43,716 nt of DNA from an uncultured Lachnospiraceae bacterium. GTDB lineage: Bacteria > Bacillota > Clostridia > Lachnospirales > Lachnospiraceae. Position numbers and translations under genes: made by a program. Within the stretch, counting starts at the first letter, position 1. Every line of letters starts with the position of its first letter. The notes below the pieces were generated by a model that did no database searches, was not told where the DNA came from, and saw nothing but the letters and a program-made list of their open reading frames with translations. The stretch spans positions 1 to 43,716 of the forward strand of contig CAMOGQ010000011.1 in assembly GCA_946614165.1 (NCBI GenBank). The letters run 5' to 3'. Of the stretch, positions 1 to 8,071 are shown one piece after another.

Positions 1-580
1 CGAGGGCGACGGCGCCTTCTACGGTCCCAAGATCGACCTGCAGATCAAGGACGCCATTGGAAGAGAGTGGCAGTGCGGCACCATCCAGCTGGACTTCCAG
101 CTGCCTCACAACTTCGGCCTGACCTATCAGGACGCCGACGGAACACTGAAGCAGCCCGTCGTTATCCACAGGGCCATCTTCGGATCCCTGGAGAGATTCA
201 TCGGCATCCTGATCGAGAACTACAAGGGCGCCTTCCCCTTCTGGCTCAGCCCTTACCAGGTGGCCATCGTTCCCATCCGCACAGAGCACAACGCCTATGC
301 GGAAAAGATCTATAAGGACCTGGAAAACATGGGCCTTCGCGTGGAGGCTGACTATTCCGACAAGAACATGAATACCAAGATCAAGAACTTCAAGCTTATG
401 AAGGATCCCTACATCGTGGTAGTCGGCGACAAGGAAGCCGAGGAAGGCACTGTCTCCATCAATGTCCGCGGCCAGAAGAACCAGATGCGGAATGTGCCTC
501 TGGACAAGTTCTACGCCATGTGCCGGAAGATGAACGAAGAGCATATGCAGGAGCTGATCGCATCCGCCGACCAGATCTGA
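1..580 (+). CDS. thrS: Threonyl-tRNA synthetase, C-terminal part (5' truncated by window edge)
   Basis: Charges tRNA-Thr with threonine in the cytosol. The open frame runs from base 2 without a start, so only the last ~192 residues are present. Visible are the end of the class II catalytic core (GDGAFYGPKID, GREWQCGTIQLDF) and the motif 3 region HRAIFGSLERFIGILIE, whose Arg contacts ATP. The C-terminal anticodon-binding domain begins near FWLSPYQVAIVPI and ends at base 580. All motifs match the family closely and the end is at the usual place. Two hairpins follow directly, so this is probably the last gene of its transcript. The N-terminal TGS and editing domains lie outside the window and cannot be judged. 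Confidence 0.97.
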   Translation, partial: EGDGAFYGPKIDLQIKDAIGREWQCGTIQLDFQLPHNFGLTYQDADGTLKQPVVIHRAIFGSLERFIGILIENYKGAFPFWLSPYQVAIVPIRTEHNAYAEKIYKDLENMGLRVEADYSDKNMNTKIKNFKLMKDPYIVVVGDKEAEEGTVSINVRGQKNQMRNVPLDKFYAMCRKMNEEHMQELIASADQI

Positions 581-590
581 ACACAGAAAT

Positions 591-642
591 GAGGCCTTTG
601 GCCTCCCTGAAAGAAAGCAGCTGCAGATTTGCGGCTGCTTTC
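591..642 (+). terminator. Tandem hairpins after thrS
   Basis: Two inverted repeats follow the thrS stop: GAGGCC-TTT-GGCCTC at 591-605, and a 9-bp perfect stem GAAAGCAGC/GCTGCTTTC at 613-621 and 634-642 followed by the mixed tract TCTTAT. The second is the better terminator candidate, but its T-tract is poor. Confidence 0.6.
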
Positions 643-887
643 TCTTATGAGATGAAGATCATTTTCCGGTCCTGTCTGACATTTTTGGCGGGTGTTGTCT
701 TTTTGCTGTAAATTGCCTTTAAAATGGCGTATTAATTTGTTACAAAAGTATTTAGCTTTTTTTGTACATATATTATAATCTAATAATGTGGTGGCCTGCG
801 TGCTGTCACAGGGCTCTTTATGGGCCTTTGGAGCGGCTTTGCAGCCGCCCCGCAGCAGCAAAGCACATGACCCGGAGGGTTAAAATC
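643..887 (+). promoter_or_regulatory. Gene-free stretch with probable promoter of the barnase operon
   Basis: No convincing gene lies between the thrS terminator and 888. A perfect -10 TATAAT is at 774-779. The -35 position at 17-bp spacing (751-756, TTTAGC) is poor, so the promoter is only moderately supported. The predicted leader is about 100 nt. An ATG at 762 is in frame with the downstream gene but lies upstream of the -10 and has no ribosome binding site. Confidence 0.45.
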
Positions 888-1457
888 ATGAACATCAGAA
901 AACTCATTCTCCCTGTTCTGGCCGGCATTATGACATGGGCCATTTCCCTTTCGGGATGCGGCGGCCCTGAGCCTGTCCAGGAGAGCGTTCATCTGGAAAT
1001 AACGGACGCAGAGCCCGAAGAAGAGGTGCAGGAGAATATACCGGAAGCCGGACAGGAAGAGGACCCCTCGCCGGAGGAAGAGCCCGTCATCGAAGTCCTG
1101 GAAAGCACGGACCAGATCGATTATGACGGCGTCTATACCACAAAGGAGGACGTGGGCCTCTACCTTTATACCTACGGGGAGCTTCCTTCCAATTTCATGA
1201 CCAAGAAGGAGGCCAGGGCCCTGGGCTGGCAGGGCGGTTCTCTGGAAGAATACGCACCCGGCTTCTGCATCGGGGGAGATTATTTCGGCAACAACGAAGG
1301 CATCCTTCCCGAGGGCAGCTATCATGAATGCGACATAGACACCCTGTACTCGAAAAAGGGAAGGGGCGCAAAGCGCATAGTCTATTCCGATGACGGCAGG
1401 ATCTACTATACGGAAGACCATTATGAGACCTTCGAGCTTCTGTACGGCAAAGAGTGA
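888..1457 (+). CDS. Lipoprotein-anchored barnase-family ribonuclease
   Basis: Predicted guanyl-specific extracellular RNase of the barnase (microbial N1/T1) family, tethered to the outer face of the membrane. The 189-residue product starts at ATG 888, behind GGAGGG at 874. Residues 1-24 form a lipoprotein signal ending in the lipobox LSGC, with Cys24 as lipidation site. Residues 27-75 are a Glu/Pro-rich linker. The RNase domain spans about 80-189. Barnase catalytic residues can be matched by motif: Lys106 (MTKKEARALGW), Glu147 (HECDID), Arg159 and Arg163 (GRGAKRIVYS) and His178 (EDHYETF), so the enzyme should be active. A barstar gene follows 19 bases later. Known barnases are freely secreted; the lipid anchor is the odd feature. 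The fold and anchor are read from the sequence; a role as toxin or as surface nuclease is inference. Confidence 0.92.
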   Translation: MNIRKLILPVLAGIMTWAISLSGCGGPEPVQESVHLEITDAEPEEEVQENIPEAGQEEDPSPEEEPVIEVLESTDQIDYDGVYTTKEDVGLYLYTYGELPSNFMTKKEARALGWQGGSLEEYAPGFCIGGDYFGNNEGILPEGSYHECDIDTLYSKKGRGAKRIVYSDDGRIYYTEDHYETFELLYGKE

Positions 1458-1476
1458 TCAGGAAAGGACTTAAGTC

Positions 1477-1776
1477 ATGGAAGAAAACAGAGAGAGGGAA
1501 GGCCGTAACATTTATATCATAGATCTGAGTGACGTCAGCGACAGAAAAGGCCTGCATGACAGGATCCAGGAGGTGCTGCCCCTGCCGGACTATTACGGCA
1601 GAAATCTGGATGCCCTCTATGATGCCCTGACCGAGTTCGGAAACGGCTGGGACGTCAGGTTCACAGGCTGCGGTCTGATCCGCGAGTGCCTGCCGGCCTA
1701 TATGGATGCTCTCGGAAGGCTCTGCAGACAGGCCCGGGAGGAAATGGAGAATCTGACCGTTACCTTTGAGGACTGA
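1477..1776 (+). CDS. Barstar-family ribonuclease inhibitor
   Basis: A 99-residue cytosolic protein of the barstar family, the tight inhibitor of barnase. The family core LPDYYGRNLDALYDALTEF (residues 36-54) is clear; its Tyr-Tyr-Gly, Asn-Leu-Asp and acidic residues correspond to the helix that plugs the barnase active site. The start at ATG 1477 follows GGAAAGG at 1461-1467. It has no signal peptide. It sits immediately after the RNase gene, in the classic effector-immunity order, and is very probably co-transcribed with it. It would protect the cell from RNase that stays in or re-enters the cytosol. Confidence 0.93.
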   Translation: MEENREREGRNIYIIDLSDVSDRKGLHDRIQEVLPLPDYYGRNLDALYDALTEFGNGWDVRFTGCGLIRECLPAYMDALGRLCRQAREEMENLTVTFED

Positions 1777-1796
1777 AGGTCCGGAAGGAAGAAGAT

Positions 1797-2507
1797 ATGA
1801 GCACAGACCGCAGAATACTGATCATAACAGATATTCACGGCTGCCTGGACGAATGCCAAAAGCTCCTGGCAGCCCTACGGTTCAATGAGGAAGAGGATAC
1901 CCTGATCAACCTGGGGGATACCATCGACAGAGGGCCCCAGATCTACGAGACCTTTGAATTTCTCTACGGGCTGAAGGAAAGAATGGGCGACAGGCTGGTC
2001 CTGATCAGGGGAAACCATGAGCAGATGATGCTGGACGCCACCGACAAAAACGACCCCGACCGGAAAAGCTGCAAAGACCTCTGGTATATGAACAGCGGAG
2101 AGAAGACCGTCTACTCCTTCGTGAACCACAAGCATAAGATCCAGGAATACAGAGAATGGTATGAAAGCATGCCCTTCTATTACCAGAACGACAGATTTAT
2201 CTGCGTCCACGCTTCCCTGACGGACGAGGATCCCGGGAAGAACACGGCGGAGACCATGATCTGGGGAAGGGATACTTCCTACGGCGGCAAGCTGGTCATG
2301 ACGGGACATACGCCCTATAAATCCCCCATGTATTTCAGGGGAGACGGAGCCTATGCGGTCCTGGAGACCGGAAAGAAATACTACCTGGAGAAAACCGGGA
2401 TGATTGCGCTTGACACAGGCTGTGTCTTTGGATATTCTCTGACGGGAATGGCCATTGAAGGCGACCTGTTTTATCTTGAAAGCATCAAATCAAACGTTAA
2501 AAAATGA
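1797..2507 (+). CDS. PPP-family metallophosphoesterase (serine/threonine phosphatase or ApaH/PrpE-like)
   Basis: A 236-residue cytosolic phosphoesterase with the complete calcineurin-like metal-site set: DIHG (residues 12-15), GDTIDRG (about 41-47), RGNHE (about 75-79), a further His in CVHASL and GHTPY near residue 172. These bind two divalent metals. The length and motif order fit PPP-type protein phosphatases and the related dinucleotide-polyphosphate hydrolases; the sequence alone does not choose between them. It starts at ATG 1797 after GGAAGGAAG and lies 20 bases behind the barstar gene, then 13 bases ahead of a secreted wall hydrolase. Its substrate is unknown. Confidence 0.88.
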   Translation: MSTDRRILIITDIHGCLDECQKLLAALRFNEEEDTLINLGDTIDRGPQIYETFEFLYGLKERMGDRLVLIRGNHEQMMLDATDKNDPDRKSCKDLWYMNSGEKTVYSFVNHKHKIQEYREWYESMPFYYQNDRFICVHASLTDEDPGKNTAETMIWGRDTSYGGKLVMTGHTPYKSPMYFRGDGAYAVLETGKKYYLEKTGMIALDTGCVFGYSLTGMAIEGDLFYLESIKSNVKK

Positions 2508-2520
2508 AGGGAGCAGACAT

Positions 2521-3339
2521 TTGAGTTATTTAAGAAGAGTGTTCATGATGCTGATGATCGCTGTGATGGCTGCAGCAATGATTCCCCAGGGAGCCGCGGC
2601 TGCCCAGACCGCTGAAGAAGAGACGGATACCGGCGAAGCTTCCTCCTATGAGGTGCCAGCCACCGGCAAGCACGGTTTCAGGACCATCAAGGGCAAGCGC
2701 TACTATTATAAGAAGAACGGCAAGCTGGCCACCGGCTGGACGAAGATCTACAACAATCTCTACTACATGGGCAAGGACGGTGTCGTCCGGACCGGATGGA
2801 AAAAGATCAGCGGAAACGACTGCTATTTCAATTTCCGCGGCAGACTGGTCTTTAAGGGAACCAAAACGGATGCCAAGGCACAGCAGCTGCAGTTCATCGA
2901 AACGATCGCCCAGGGCATCAATAAGCACGCTGATAAATATCATATCTGCTGCTATTCGGGCGTGATCGGCCAGGCCATTCTGGAATCCGGCTGGGGCAGG
3001 TCCGTTCTTGCCAGCAGATACAACAATTATTTCGGACTCAAGTGCGGCAGCTCCTGGAAGGGCAGAAGCGTCAATTTAAAGACCATGGAGGAATACTCCG
3101 CAGGCAAGACTTCGGTGGTCTTTGACTATTTCAGGGTCTATAAGACGCCCGCTGCCGGCATCAAGGGATTCTTTGAATTCATCGATACGCCCAGATACGC
3201 AAATCTCAAGAATGTCAAGGATCCCGACCGCTATCTGGATCTTGTCAAGAAGGACGGTTATGCCACATCCAGCTCCTACGTGAGCGTTGTGTCCAGCATC
3301 ATCCGCTACAACAACCTGAAAGCGTATGACCCCTATTGA
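2521..3339 (+). CDS. Secreted GH73-like N-acetylglucosaminidase with wall-binding repeats
   Basis: Predicted peptidoglycan hydrolase. The best start is TTG 2521, 7 bases after AGGGAG (2508-2513); the in-frame ATG at 2455 lies inside the upstream gene. The 272-residue product has a signal peptide (about 1-28, rich in Met/Ala, ending near AAAA), then aromatic glucan/choline-binding-type repeats (about 52-110: GKRYYYKKNGKLATGW, NLYYMGKDGVVRTGW, NDCYFNFRGRLVF). A glucosaminidase domain fills 118-268, with AILESGWG giving Glu155 as likely catalytic acid and SRYNNYFGLK typical of the family. It should cleave the GlcNAc-MurNAc backbone during growth or separation. The order, binding repeats before the catalytic domain, is common in Clostridia. 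Confidence 0.9.
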   Translation: MSYLRRVFMMLMIAVMAAAMIPQGAAAAQTAEEETDTGEASSYEVPATGKHGFRTIKGKRYYYKKNGKLATGWTKIYNNLYYMGKDGVVRTGWKKISGNDCYFNFRGRLVFKGTKTDAKAQQLQFIETIAQGINKHADKYHICCYSGVIGQAILESGWGRSVLASRYNNYFGLKCGSSWKGRSVNLKTMEEYSAGKTSVVFDYFRVYKTPAAGIKGFFEFIDTPRYANLKNVKDPDRYLDLVKKDGYATSSSYVSVVSSIIRYNNLKAYDPY

Positions 3340-3410
3340 ATTCGGAGCGGAAAAAGAGTATCTTATAAAAGATATTTGACAACATACATTTTTGAATCGG
3401 ACGTTAACTT

Positions 3411-4904
3411 ATGAATCATAATGAAAAGAATGGGACAAATTATGTCCTGCTGGGACTGCGGATCGCCCTCCCGGTAATACAGCTGATCCTTTCTGCGGCA
3501 TTTGTGTTTTACGTATGGCAGACACAAATGATTCCGGACAGGTATGTCGTGGCGGCCGGCTGTGTATTGGCCATCCTGCTGATCTTTACCGTGGCAGTCT
3601 CTTCCATGAAAAACCGTTTCTGGGGGATTGGAACGGTTCTGTGTCTTGTGATGTGCATCCTCTTGGGAGGAGCCTACTTTTACGTGAACAAGGCCCTGAA
3701 CCTGCTGGAGCAGTCCAGGCAGACCTACAATACCAGTGACATGATCGTCATGGTCAGGGAAGACAGCAAAGCCGAGAACCTTTATGACGCCGCCGACTAT
3801 CTCTTCGGCGTTCAGACAGGCGTGGACAGGGAGAATACGGAACTCATGCTGGAGGATATCCGCAAGGAACTGGGCGAGGAAATCCAGGTCCGTGAGTATC
3901 CCACCCTTCTGGATATGGCCCAGGCCCTTCTGCAGGGCGAAGTGGGGGCTGTCGTCTACAACAATTCCTACTACGGACTGATCGCCGACGCAGTGGAGAA
4001 CTTTGAGGAAAAGTCCAGGGAGATCTATCGTTACGGAATCCATACCGAACTGACTGTGGAAGAAGTGGAAGTGGGAGAGCCCTTCAATATCCTTCTTTCC
4101 GGTGTCGATACCAGAAACGAACAGATCGAGAACAGTCTGAGCGACGTCAACATCATCGCCACCATCAATCCCAAGACCAAAAAGGTCATTCTGACCACCA
4201 CGCCCCGTGACTATTACGTGACCCTTCCCGGAATTTCCGGTACCCAGAGGGATAAGCTGACCCATGCCGGCATTTACGGCGTGGAGGCCTCCAAGGCGGC
4301 CATCGAGAACCTTTACAACATCGACATTTCCTATTATGTCAGGGTGAACTTCAACACCACCTGGAGAGTCGTGGACGCTCTGGGAGGCCTGGATCTCTAC
4401 GTGGAGAAGGACTTCATTCCCTTTACGGACAGCGAGATCTCTTTCCAGAAGGGATGGACCCACCTGGACGGCCGTCACGTTCTGGCCTATGTACGTGAGC
4501 GCTACGCTTTCGACGACGGCGACAATGCCCGCGGAAGGAACCAGGAGATCGTCCTGTCGGCTCTGATCGACAAGGCCATGTCCCCTGCCATCATTACCAA
4601 CGCCAATCAGCTGCTGAACAAGCTGGCAGGCACCTTTGAGACGGATCTTCCGGATGAAAAGATCTCCGAGCTGATCAACCAGCAGCTGATGGATTCCACT
4701 CCCTGGAAGGTCTACAGACAGGGCGCCGGCGTGGGAACGGGCGATTCGCAGCCTACCTATTCCGGAGGCTCGCAGCCTCTCTACGTCACCTGGCCCGACT
4801 ACGAAAGCTGCAGACGGTGTTCCGCAAGGATCCGTATGATCTTCGACGAACGTCCCGAGAAGGATGAGGCGGAGACGGGCGATGAGGAAAACGCCGTTAA
4901 ATAA
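3411..4904 (+). CDS. LytR-CpsA-Psr (LCP) family wall-polymer ligase
   Basis: LCP enzymes move teichoic acids or capsular polymers from the undecaprenyl lipid to peptidoglycan. The 497-residue protein has three hydrophobic segments near the N-terminus (about 13-36, 44-64, 70-90), an extracytoplasmic accessory region (about 95-215) and the LCP domain from about 225. The domain shows LLSGVDTR, DVNIIATINPKTKK, TTPRDYYV, DKLTHAGIYG, GGLDLYVEKDF, HLDGRHVLAYVRER and NARGRNQE, including the Arg residues that bind the lipid phosphate. The ATG at 3411 has no clear ribosome binding site. It follows the GH73-like gene, so the two may be made together during wall growth. A strong terminator ends the run. 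Confidence 0.92.
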   Translation: MNHNEKNGTNYVLLGLRIALPVIQLILSAAFVFYVWQTQMIPDRYVVAAGCVLAILLIFTVAVSSMKNRFWGIGTVLCLVMCILLGGAYFYVNKALNLLEQSRQTYNTSDMIVMVREDSKAENLYDAADYLFGVQTGVDRENTELMLEDIRKELGEEIQVREYPTLLDMAQALLQGEVGAVVYNNSYYGLIADAVENFEEKSREIYRYGIHTELTVEEVEVGEPFNILLSGVDTRNEQIENSLSDVNIIATINPKTKKVILTTTPRDYYVTLPGISGTQRDKLTHAGIYGVEASKAAIENLYNIDISYYVRVNFNTTWRVVDALGGLDLYVEKDFIPFTDSEISFQKGWTHLDGRHVLAYVRERYAFDDGDNARGRNQEIVLSALIDKAMSPAIITNANQLLNKLAGTFETDLPDEKISELINQQLMDSTPWKVYRQGAGVGTGDSQPTYSGGSQPLYVTWPDYESCRRCSARIRMIFDERPEKDEAETGDEENAVK

Positions 4905-4918
4905 ATTGGATCAAAAAA

Positions 4919-4949
4919 ACAGATCTGCGGTGCAGGTCTGTTTTTTTTT
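4919..4949. terminator. Bidirectional rho-independent terminator after the LCP gene
   Basis: Stem ACAGATCTGC (4919-4928) pairs with GCAGGTCTGT (4932-4941) with one wobble, loop GGT, followed by nine T. Seven A precede the stem, so it can also act on the minus strand. Confidence 0.9.
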
Positions 4950-5008
4950 GCGGGTATATTCTGCGGGGATCTGAGGCCAAGTCCCGGCAGGGGCCTCGGA
5001 AAAGCATG

Positions 5009-5045
5009 AAAAAAGCCATATGCGGCGCCCTGCCGCGTATGGCTT
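5009..5045 (-). terminator. Terminator of the PAP2 gene
   Basis: A 14-bp stem (5013-5026 with 5032-5045, one wobble) with a 5-base loop. On the minus strand it is followed by six T (A 5009-5014 on the plus strand). It lies 26 bases past the PAP2 stop. Confidence 0.88.
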
Positions 5046-5070
5046 TATAAGTGTCTGTATGTACCCGGGG

Positions 5071-5787
5071 TCAGATCCTGCCGGCAGCGCGCCTGCGGAC
5101 CCTTGCAGTGGCCCTTACGGGGCTGTATACGAAGCCCAGCCTGTAGACCAGGATATAGATCATGGCGGAGAGAGCGAAGGCTACCAGCACGTCCGATACG
5201 GAATGCTGCTTGATGAACATGGTGGAGAGGATGATCAGGACGCCCTGCAGAAGCAGAAGACCTTTCACGATCCTGGACCGTTTCATAAATTCCGTATTGG
5301 TATGGACCACAGCGATCATAATGCCTATGGAGTTATATACGTGGATGCTGGGCGTCAGGTTAGTAGGCGTATCGCTGCTGTAGATCATCTGCACCAGGTC
5401 GGTGAAGATGTTCTGTCTGGGCATGACCTCCGGCCTGAGAAAGTGTATGTTGGGGAAAACGATGGAAATGAACAGGAAAGCGCCCATTCCGATGGCCAGA
5501 TAAGTGGCTGTCTTATGATAGTTTTCCTCATCCGCGATCAGAAGATACACGGTATACAATGCAACATAGAAAAACCAGGCAAGGTAGGGGAGTATAAATA
5601 TTTCGCAGAAGGGGATCACGTCATCTGCCGCCATATGGATGACGGTAAAGTGAAGCCGGTTCCATCTTTCGATCAGAAAGAAGATGGCAAGATAGCCTGC
5701 TGTAAAGACCATCATCGGGACTGCAGTCCTGATTCTGGGACTGATCACATCCTTCCATACACGGGCATGCTCGGAATGTGTATTCAT
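5071..5787 (-). CDS. PAP2-family membrane phosphatase
   Basis: A 238-residue integral membrane protein of the PAP2 (phosphatidic acid phosphatase type 2) superfamily, which dephosphorylates lipids such as phosphatidate or undecaprenyl pyrophosphate. About six hydrophobic helices are visible. Motif 2 is PSIH (146-149) and motif 3 is HSVSD (His195, Asp199); motif 1 appears only as a reduced LRPE at 117-120. The start ATG at 5787 follows GAGGT on the minus strand. It is a single-gene transcript convergent with the surface operon. The substrate is not determined; undecaprenyl-phosphate recycling would fit the neighbouring wall genes but is inference. Confidence 0.85.
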   Translation of the reverse strand: MNTHSEHARVWKDVISPRIRTAVPMMVFTAGYLAIFFLIERWNRLHFTVIHMAADDVIPFCEIFILPYLAWFFYVALYTVYLLIADEENYHKTATYLAIGMGAFLFISIVFPNIHFLRPEVMPRQNIFTDLVQMIYSSDTPTNLTPSIHVYNSIGIMIAVVHTNTEFMKRSRIVKGLLLLQGVLIILSTMFIKQHSVSDVLVAFALSAMIYILVYRLGFVYSPVRATARVRRRAAGRI

Positions 5788-5843
5788 TTTTTACCTCATA
5801 TAACAGTTTTGGGGTGACGATCAGTTATCAATTGTCTTTATAT

Positions 5844-5872
5844 TTTATACAACTCCTTTTCTTTTCTTTCAA
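5844..5872 (-). promoter_or_regulatory. Promoter of the PAP2 gene
   Basis: On the minus strand TTGAAA (5872-5867) and TATAAA (5849-5844) are 17 bp apart, about 57 bases upstream of the PAP2 start. Confidence 0.65.
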
Positions 5873-6036
5873 TAGGCCCTTTTTGTTAATCTGTATCTAA
5901 TTTCGTACAATATGCTTTGCCCTCATGCAGAGAGGCTTTCCCCCAAAAGCCGGAGAGGCCTTAAATTTTCCGAGATTATGGTAATTCTGACGTAAATCAA
6001 CAGTTATAAGGCGGATTTGTATATAAATATAGGTTA

Positions 6037-6065
6037 TTGCATAAATGGGACCCTTTTGCTATACT
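6037..6065 (+). promoter_or_regulatory. glyA promoter
   Basis: TTGCAT (6037-6042), 17-bp spacer, TATACT (6060-6065), with an extended -10 TG at 6057-6058. Predicted transcript start is near 6072. Confidence 0.85.
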
Positions 6066-6132
6066 CTGAAAAGTGCGTATAACAGATTATGCATCTATCA
6101 AGTCATCAATACCGAAGCACAGGAGGATAAGA

Positions 6133-7371
6133 ATGTATTCACTTGATGAAGTAAAGAGGACAGATCCCGAAATCGCAGCAGCTATCGAGCAGGAGATCCA
6201 GAGACAGAACGACCATATCGAACTGATCGCTTCCGAGAACTGGGTCAGCAAGGCTGTTATGGCTGCTATGGGCAGCCCCCTTACCAATAAATATGCGGAA
6301 GGCTATTCCGGCAAGCGCTACTACGGCGGATGCAAGGTCATCGATGTGATCGAAACACTTGCCATCGAACGTGCCAAAGAGCTTTTCTGCTGTGAGTATG
6401 CCAACGTACAGCCTCATTCCGGCGCTTCCGCAAACCTGGCCGTGGAATTCGCCATCTTAAAGCCCGGCGATACCCTGATGGGCATGAACCTGAACCAGGG
6501 CGGTCACCTGACCCATGGCAGCAGCGCCAATATTTCCGGCACCTACTTCAACATTGTTCCCTACGGCGTTGATGAGAACGGTTTTATCGACTACGACGAG
6601 CTGAAGAGACTGGCCATCGAGCATAAGCCCAAACTGATCATTGCCGGCGCTTCCGCCTATGCCAGGACCATCGACTTTAAAAAGTTCCGTGAAGCGGCAG
6701 ATGCCTGCGGCGCGGTCCTGATGGCAGACATCGCCCATATCGCAGGTCTGGTGGCAGCCGGACTCCATCCCAGTCCCTTCCCCTATGCGGACGTGGTCAC
6801 CACTACTACCCACAAGACTCTGCGCGGCCCCAGAGGCGGCATGATCCTTTCCAATGCAGAGACCGCAAAGAAGTACAACTTCAACAAAGCAGTCTTCCCC
6901 GGCACCCAGGGCGGCCCTCTGGAGCATGTCATCGCGGCCAAGGCTGTCTGCTTCAAGGAAGCACTGGATCCTTCCTTCAAAGTCTATCAGCAGAATATCC
7001 TGGACAATGCCCAGGCCCTCTGCAAAGGACTGCAGAAGAGGGGCATCGAGATCGTTTCCGGCGGTACCGACAACCATCTGATGCTGATCGACCTGACAAA
7101 GCAGGATCTGACCGGCAAGGAAGTGGAAAAGTGGCTGGATGAAGCCCACATCACCGCCAACAAGAATACTATCCCCAACGAGACCAGATCTCCCTTCGTC
7201 ACCAGCGGCATCCGTCTGGGTACGCCCGCTGCGACTTCCCGCGGCCTGAACGCGGAAGACTTTGACGAAGTGGCAGAAGCCATCGCTCTGGTCATCAACA
7301 AAAAGGAAGAGGGAATCGTGCCTGCCCGCGAGATCATTGCCGGCATCACAGCCAAATATCCTCTGATCTGA
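6133..7371 (+). CDS. glyA: Serine hydroxymethyltransferase
   Basis: A PLP enzyme that converts serine and tetrahydrofolate to glycine and 5,10-methylene-tetrahydrofolate, feeding one-carbon units to purine, thymidylate and methionine synthesis. The start ATG 6133 lies behind AGGAGG (6121-6126); an in-frame ATG at 6073 sits almost at the predicted transcript start and is less likely. The 412-residue length is normal. Recognisable are [11 protein letters not shown] near residue 40, [13 protein letters not shown], the PLP lysine in [14 protein letters not shown], and the C-terminal [22 protein letters not shown]. It is a single-gene unit with its own promoter and terminator. Confidence 0.98.
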   Translation: MYSLDEVKRTDPEIAAAIEQEIQRQNDHIELIASENWVSKAVMAAMGSPLTNKYAEGYSGKRYYGGCKVIDVIETLAIERAKELFCCEYANVQPHSGASANLAVEFAILKPGDTLMGMNLNQGGHLTHGSSANISGTYFNIVPYGVDENGFIDYDELKRLAIEHKPKLIIAGASAYARTIDFKKFREAADACGAVLMADIAHIAGLVAAGLHPSPFPYADVVTTTTHKTLRGPRGGMILSNAETAKKYNFNKAVFPGTQGGPLEHVIAAKAVCFKEALDPSFKVYQQNILDNAQALCKGLQKRGIEIVSGGTDNHLMLIDLTKQDLTGKEVEKWLDEAHITANKNTIPNETRSPFVTSGIRLGTPAATSRGLNAEDFDEVAEAIALVINKKEEGIVPAREIIAGITAKYPLI

Positions 7372-7386
7372 TGAATGCAATTGAAG

Positions 7387-7414
7387 GCGCCCGGAATGAT
7401 CCGGGCGCTTTCTT
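7387..7414 (+). terminator. glyA terminator
   Basis: GCGCCCGG (7387-7394) pairs with CCGGGCGC (7401-7408), 6-base loop, followed by TTTCTT. Confidence 0.88.
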
Positions 7415-7470
7415 CGTGAGAGAGCCTCCAGCTGAAGGCCCAGGCCGGACGATAAATTGTGTGATATTTG

Positions 7471-7519
7471 AATGAAATAATAGGTAATTGTGTATATAAG
7501 ACTGAAATAACAGATAATT
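7471..7519. repeat. Paired imperfect direct repeats, 30 bases apart
   Basis: Copies at 7471-7489 and 7501-7519 match at 16 of 19 positions, with shared core TGAAATAAYAGRTAATT. They start exactly 30 bases apart, about three helical turns, and end 22 bases before the -35 at 7542. The geometry suggests an operator pair; no regulator is identified. Confidence 0.55.
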
Positions 7520-7541
7520 TAAATATTTAACCATAAATTTA

Positions 7542-7570
7542 TTGACAAATAAGAGGCTTTATTATATAGT
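7542..7570 (+). promoter_or_regulatory. Near-consensus sigma-A promoter with no protein gene behind it
   Basis: TTGACA (7542-7547), 17-bp spacer, TATAGT (7565-7570), one mismatch in twelve. Predicted transcript start is about 7577. It faces a region with no credible reading frame. Confidence 0.85.
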
Positions 7571-7576
7571 ATTCTC

Positions 7577-8058
7577 AACAGAAGAGAAGATCTTCTGAAT
7601 ATATCCAAGAAAGGAAGGTAAACTCCACATCATTACAAACTTTACAATTTCTTCCGTTACAAAGGCTGTATCGATTTAAGTACACTTAAATGTGATGAAG
7701 ATCCTGTAAATTTCAGTTATATCTAAATTGAAAATCTGATGATGGCAACTCAGAATAAAAATAATGAAAGTACCGTATAAGAATTCAGATCAGGTATAAT
7801 ACATAAGAAATTTTACATGGACACCACAATACAATCAGTATAAAAAAAGACGTGGAAAGAAAAGATCCGGCATAGACAAAGCAGAAGAGAAGAAAGGTTC
7901 GGAGGTAAACAAACCATTGGATAACGTAAATTAGGAAAGGGTATTAGTCGAGATGATTGATACCCTTTCCGTATGTCCGGAAACAGGAAAGATGTATGAA
8001 AAGCATGAAAGAAAAATAACGCAGCAGTCCGGGATTCCAGACTGCTGCGTATTTTTTT
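7577..8058 (+). ncRNA. Candidate non-coding transcript (promoter to terminator, no ORF)
   Basis: A promoter close to consensus (7542-7570) and a strong terminator (8019-8058) enclose about 480 bases that are far more AT-rich than the neighbouring genes and have stops in all plus-strand frames. Only peptides of a dozen or so codons without ribosome binding sites can be drawn before 7950. One good Shine-Dalgarno (GGAGGT at 7901) is followed only by a five-codon frame. A perfect 11-bp inverted repeat (GGAAAGGGTAT at 7934-7944 with 7960-7970) lies near the 3' end. A 71-codon frame starting at 7953 runs through the terminator into the antisense of the next gene and is not believed. No match to RNase P, tmRNA, SRP or 6S RNA was recognised. 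An unrecognised RNA, a long leader or decayed sequence are all possible. Confidence 0.45.
8019..8058. terminator. Bidirectional terminator shared with the activase gene
   Basis: An 11-bp perfect stem (8019-8029 with 8040-8050). Seven T at 8052-8058 serve the plus strand; five A at 8014-8018 serve the minus strand, where the 8072-12316 gene ends. Confidence 0.88.
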
Positions 8059-8071
8059 GCCCTGTCCGGGC

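Larger units (their letters stand above)
5788..6132. other. Divergent intergenic region between the PAP2 gene and glyA
   Basis: This 345-base AT-rich region holds the two opposed promoters listed separately. Between them is a small inverted repeat GGCTTT/AAAGCC near 5934-5950 with an unassigned role. No ORF and no recognisable glycine or tetrahydrofolate riboswitch was seen; the predicted glyA leader is only about 60 nt. Confidence 0.6.

Noticed and set aside
3376-3410. TTGACA at 3376 as a promoter of the LCP gene
   Set aside because: No -10 hexamer lies at 16-18 bp; the best candidate is 22 bp away, so the box is probably chance.
6001-6132. A glycine or folate riboswitch upstream of glyA
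   Set aside because: The predicted leader is only about 60 nt and none of the conserved aptamer elements is visible.
7619-7924. One plus-strand frame broken only by TAA codons (7619, 7724, 7778, 7841, 7922) that could be a decayed gene
   Set aside because: About one stop per 20 codons is near expectation for AT-rich DNA, there is no start codon or recognisable peptide, and no frameshift partner was found.
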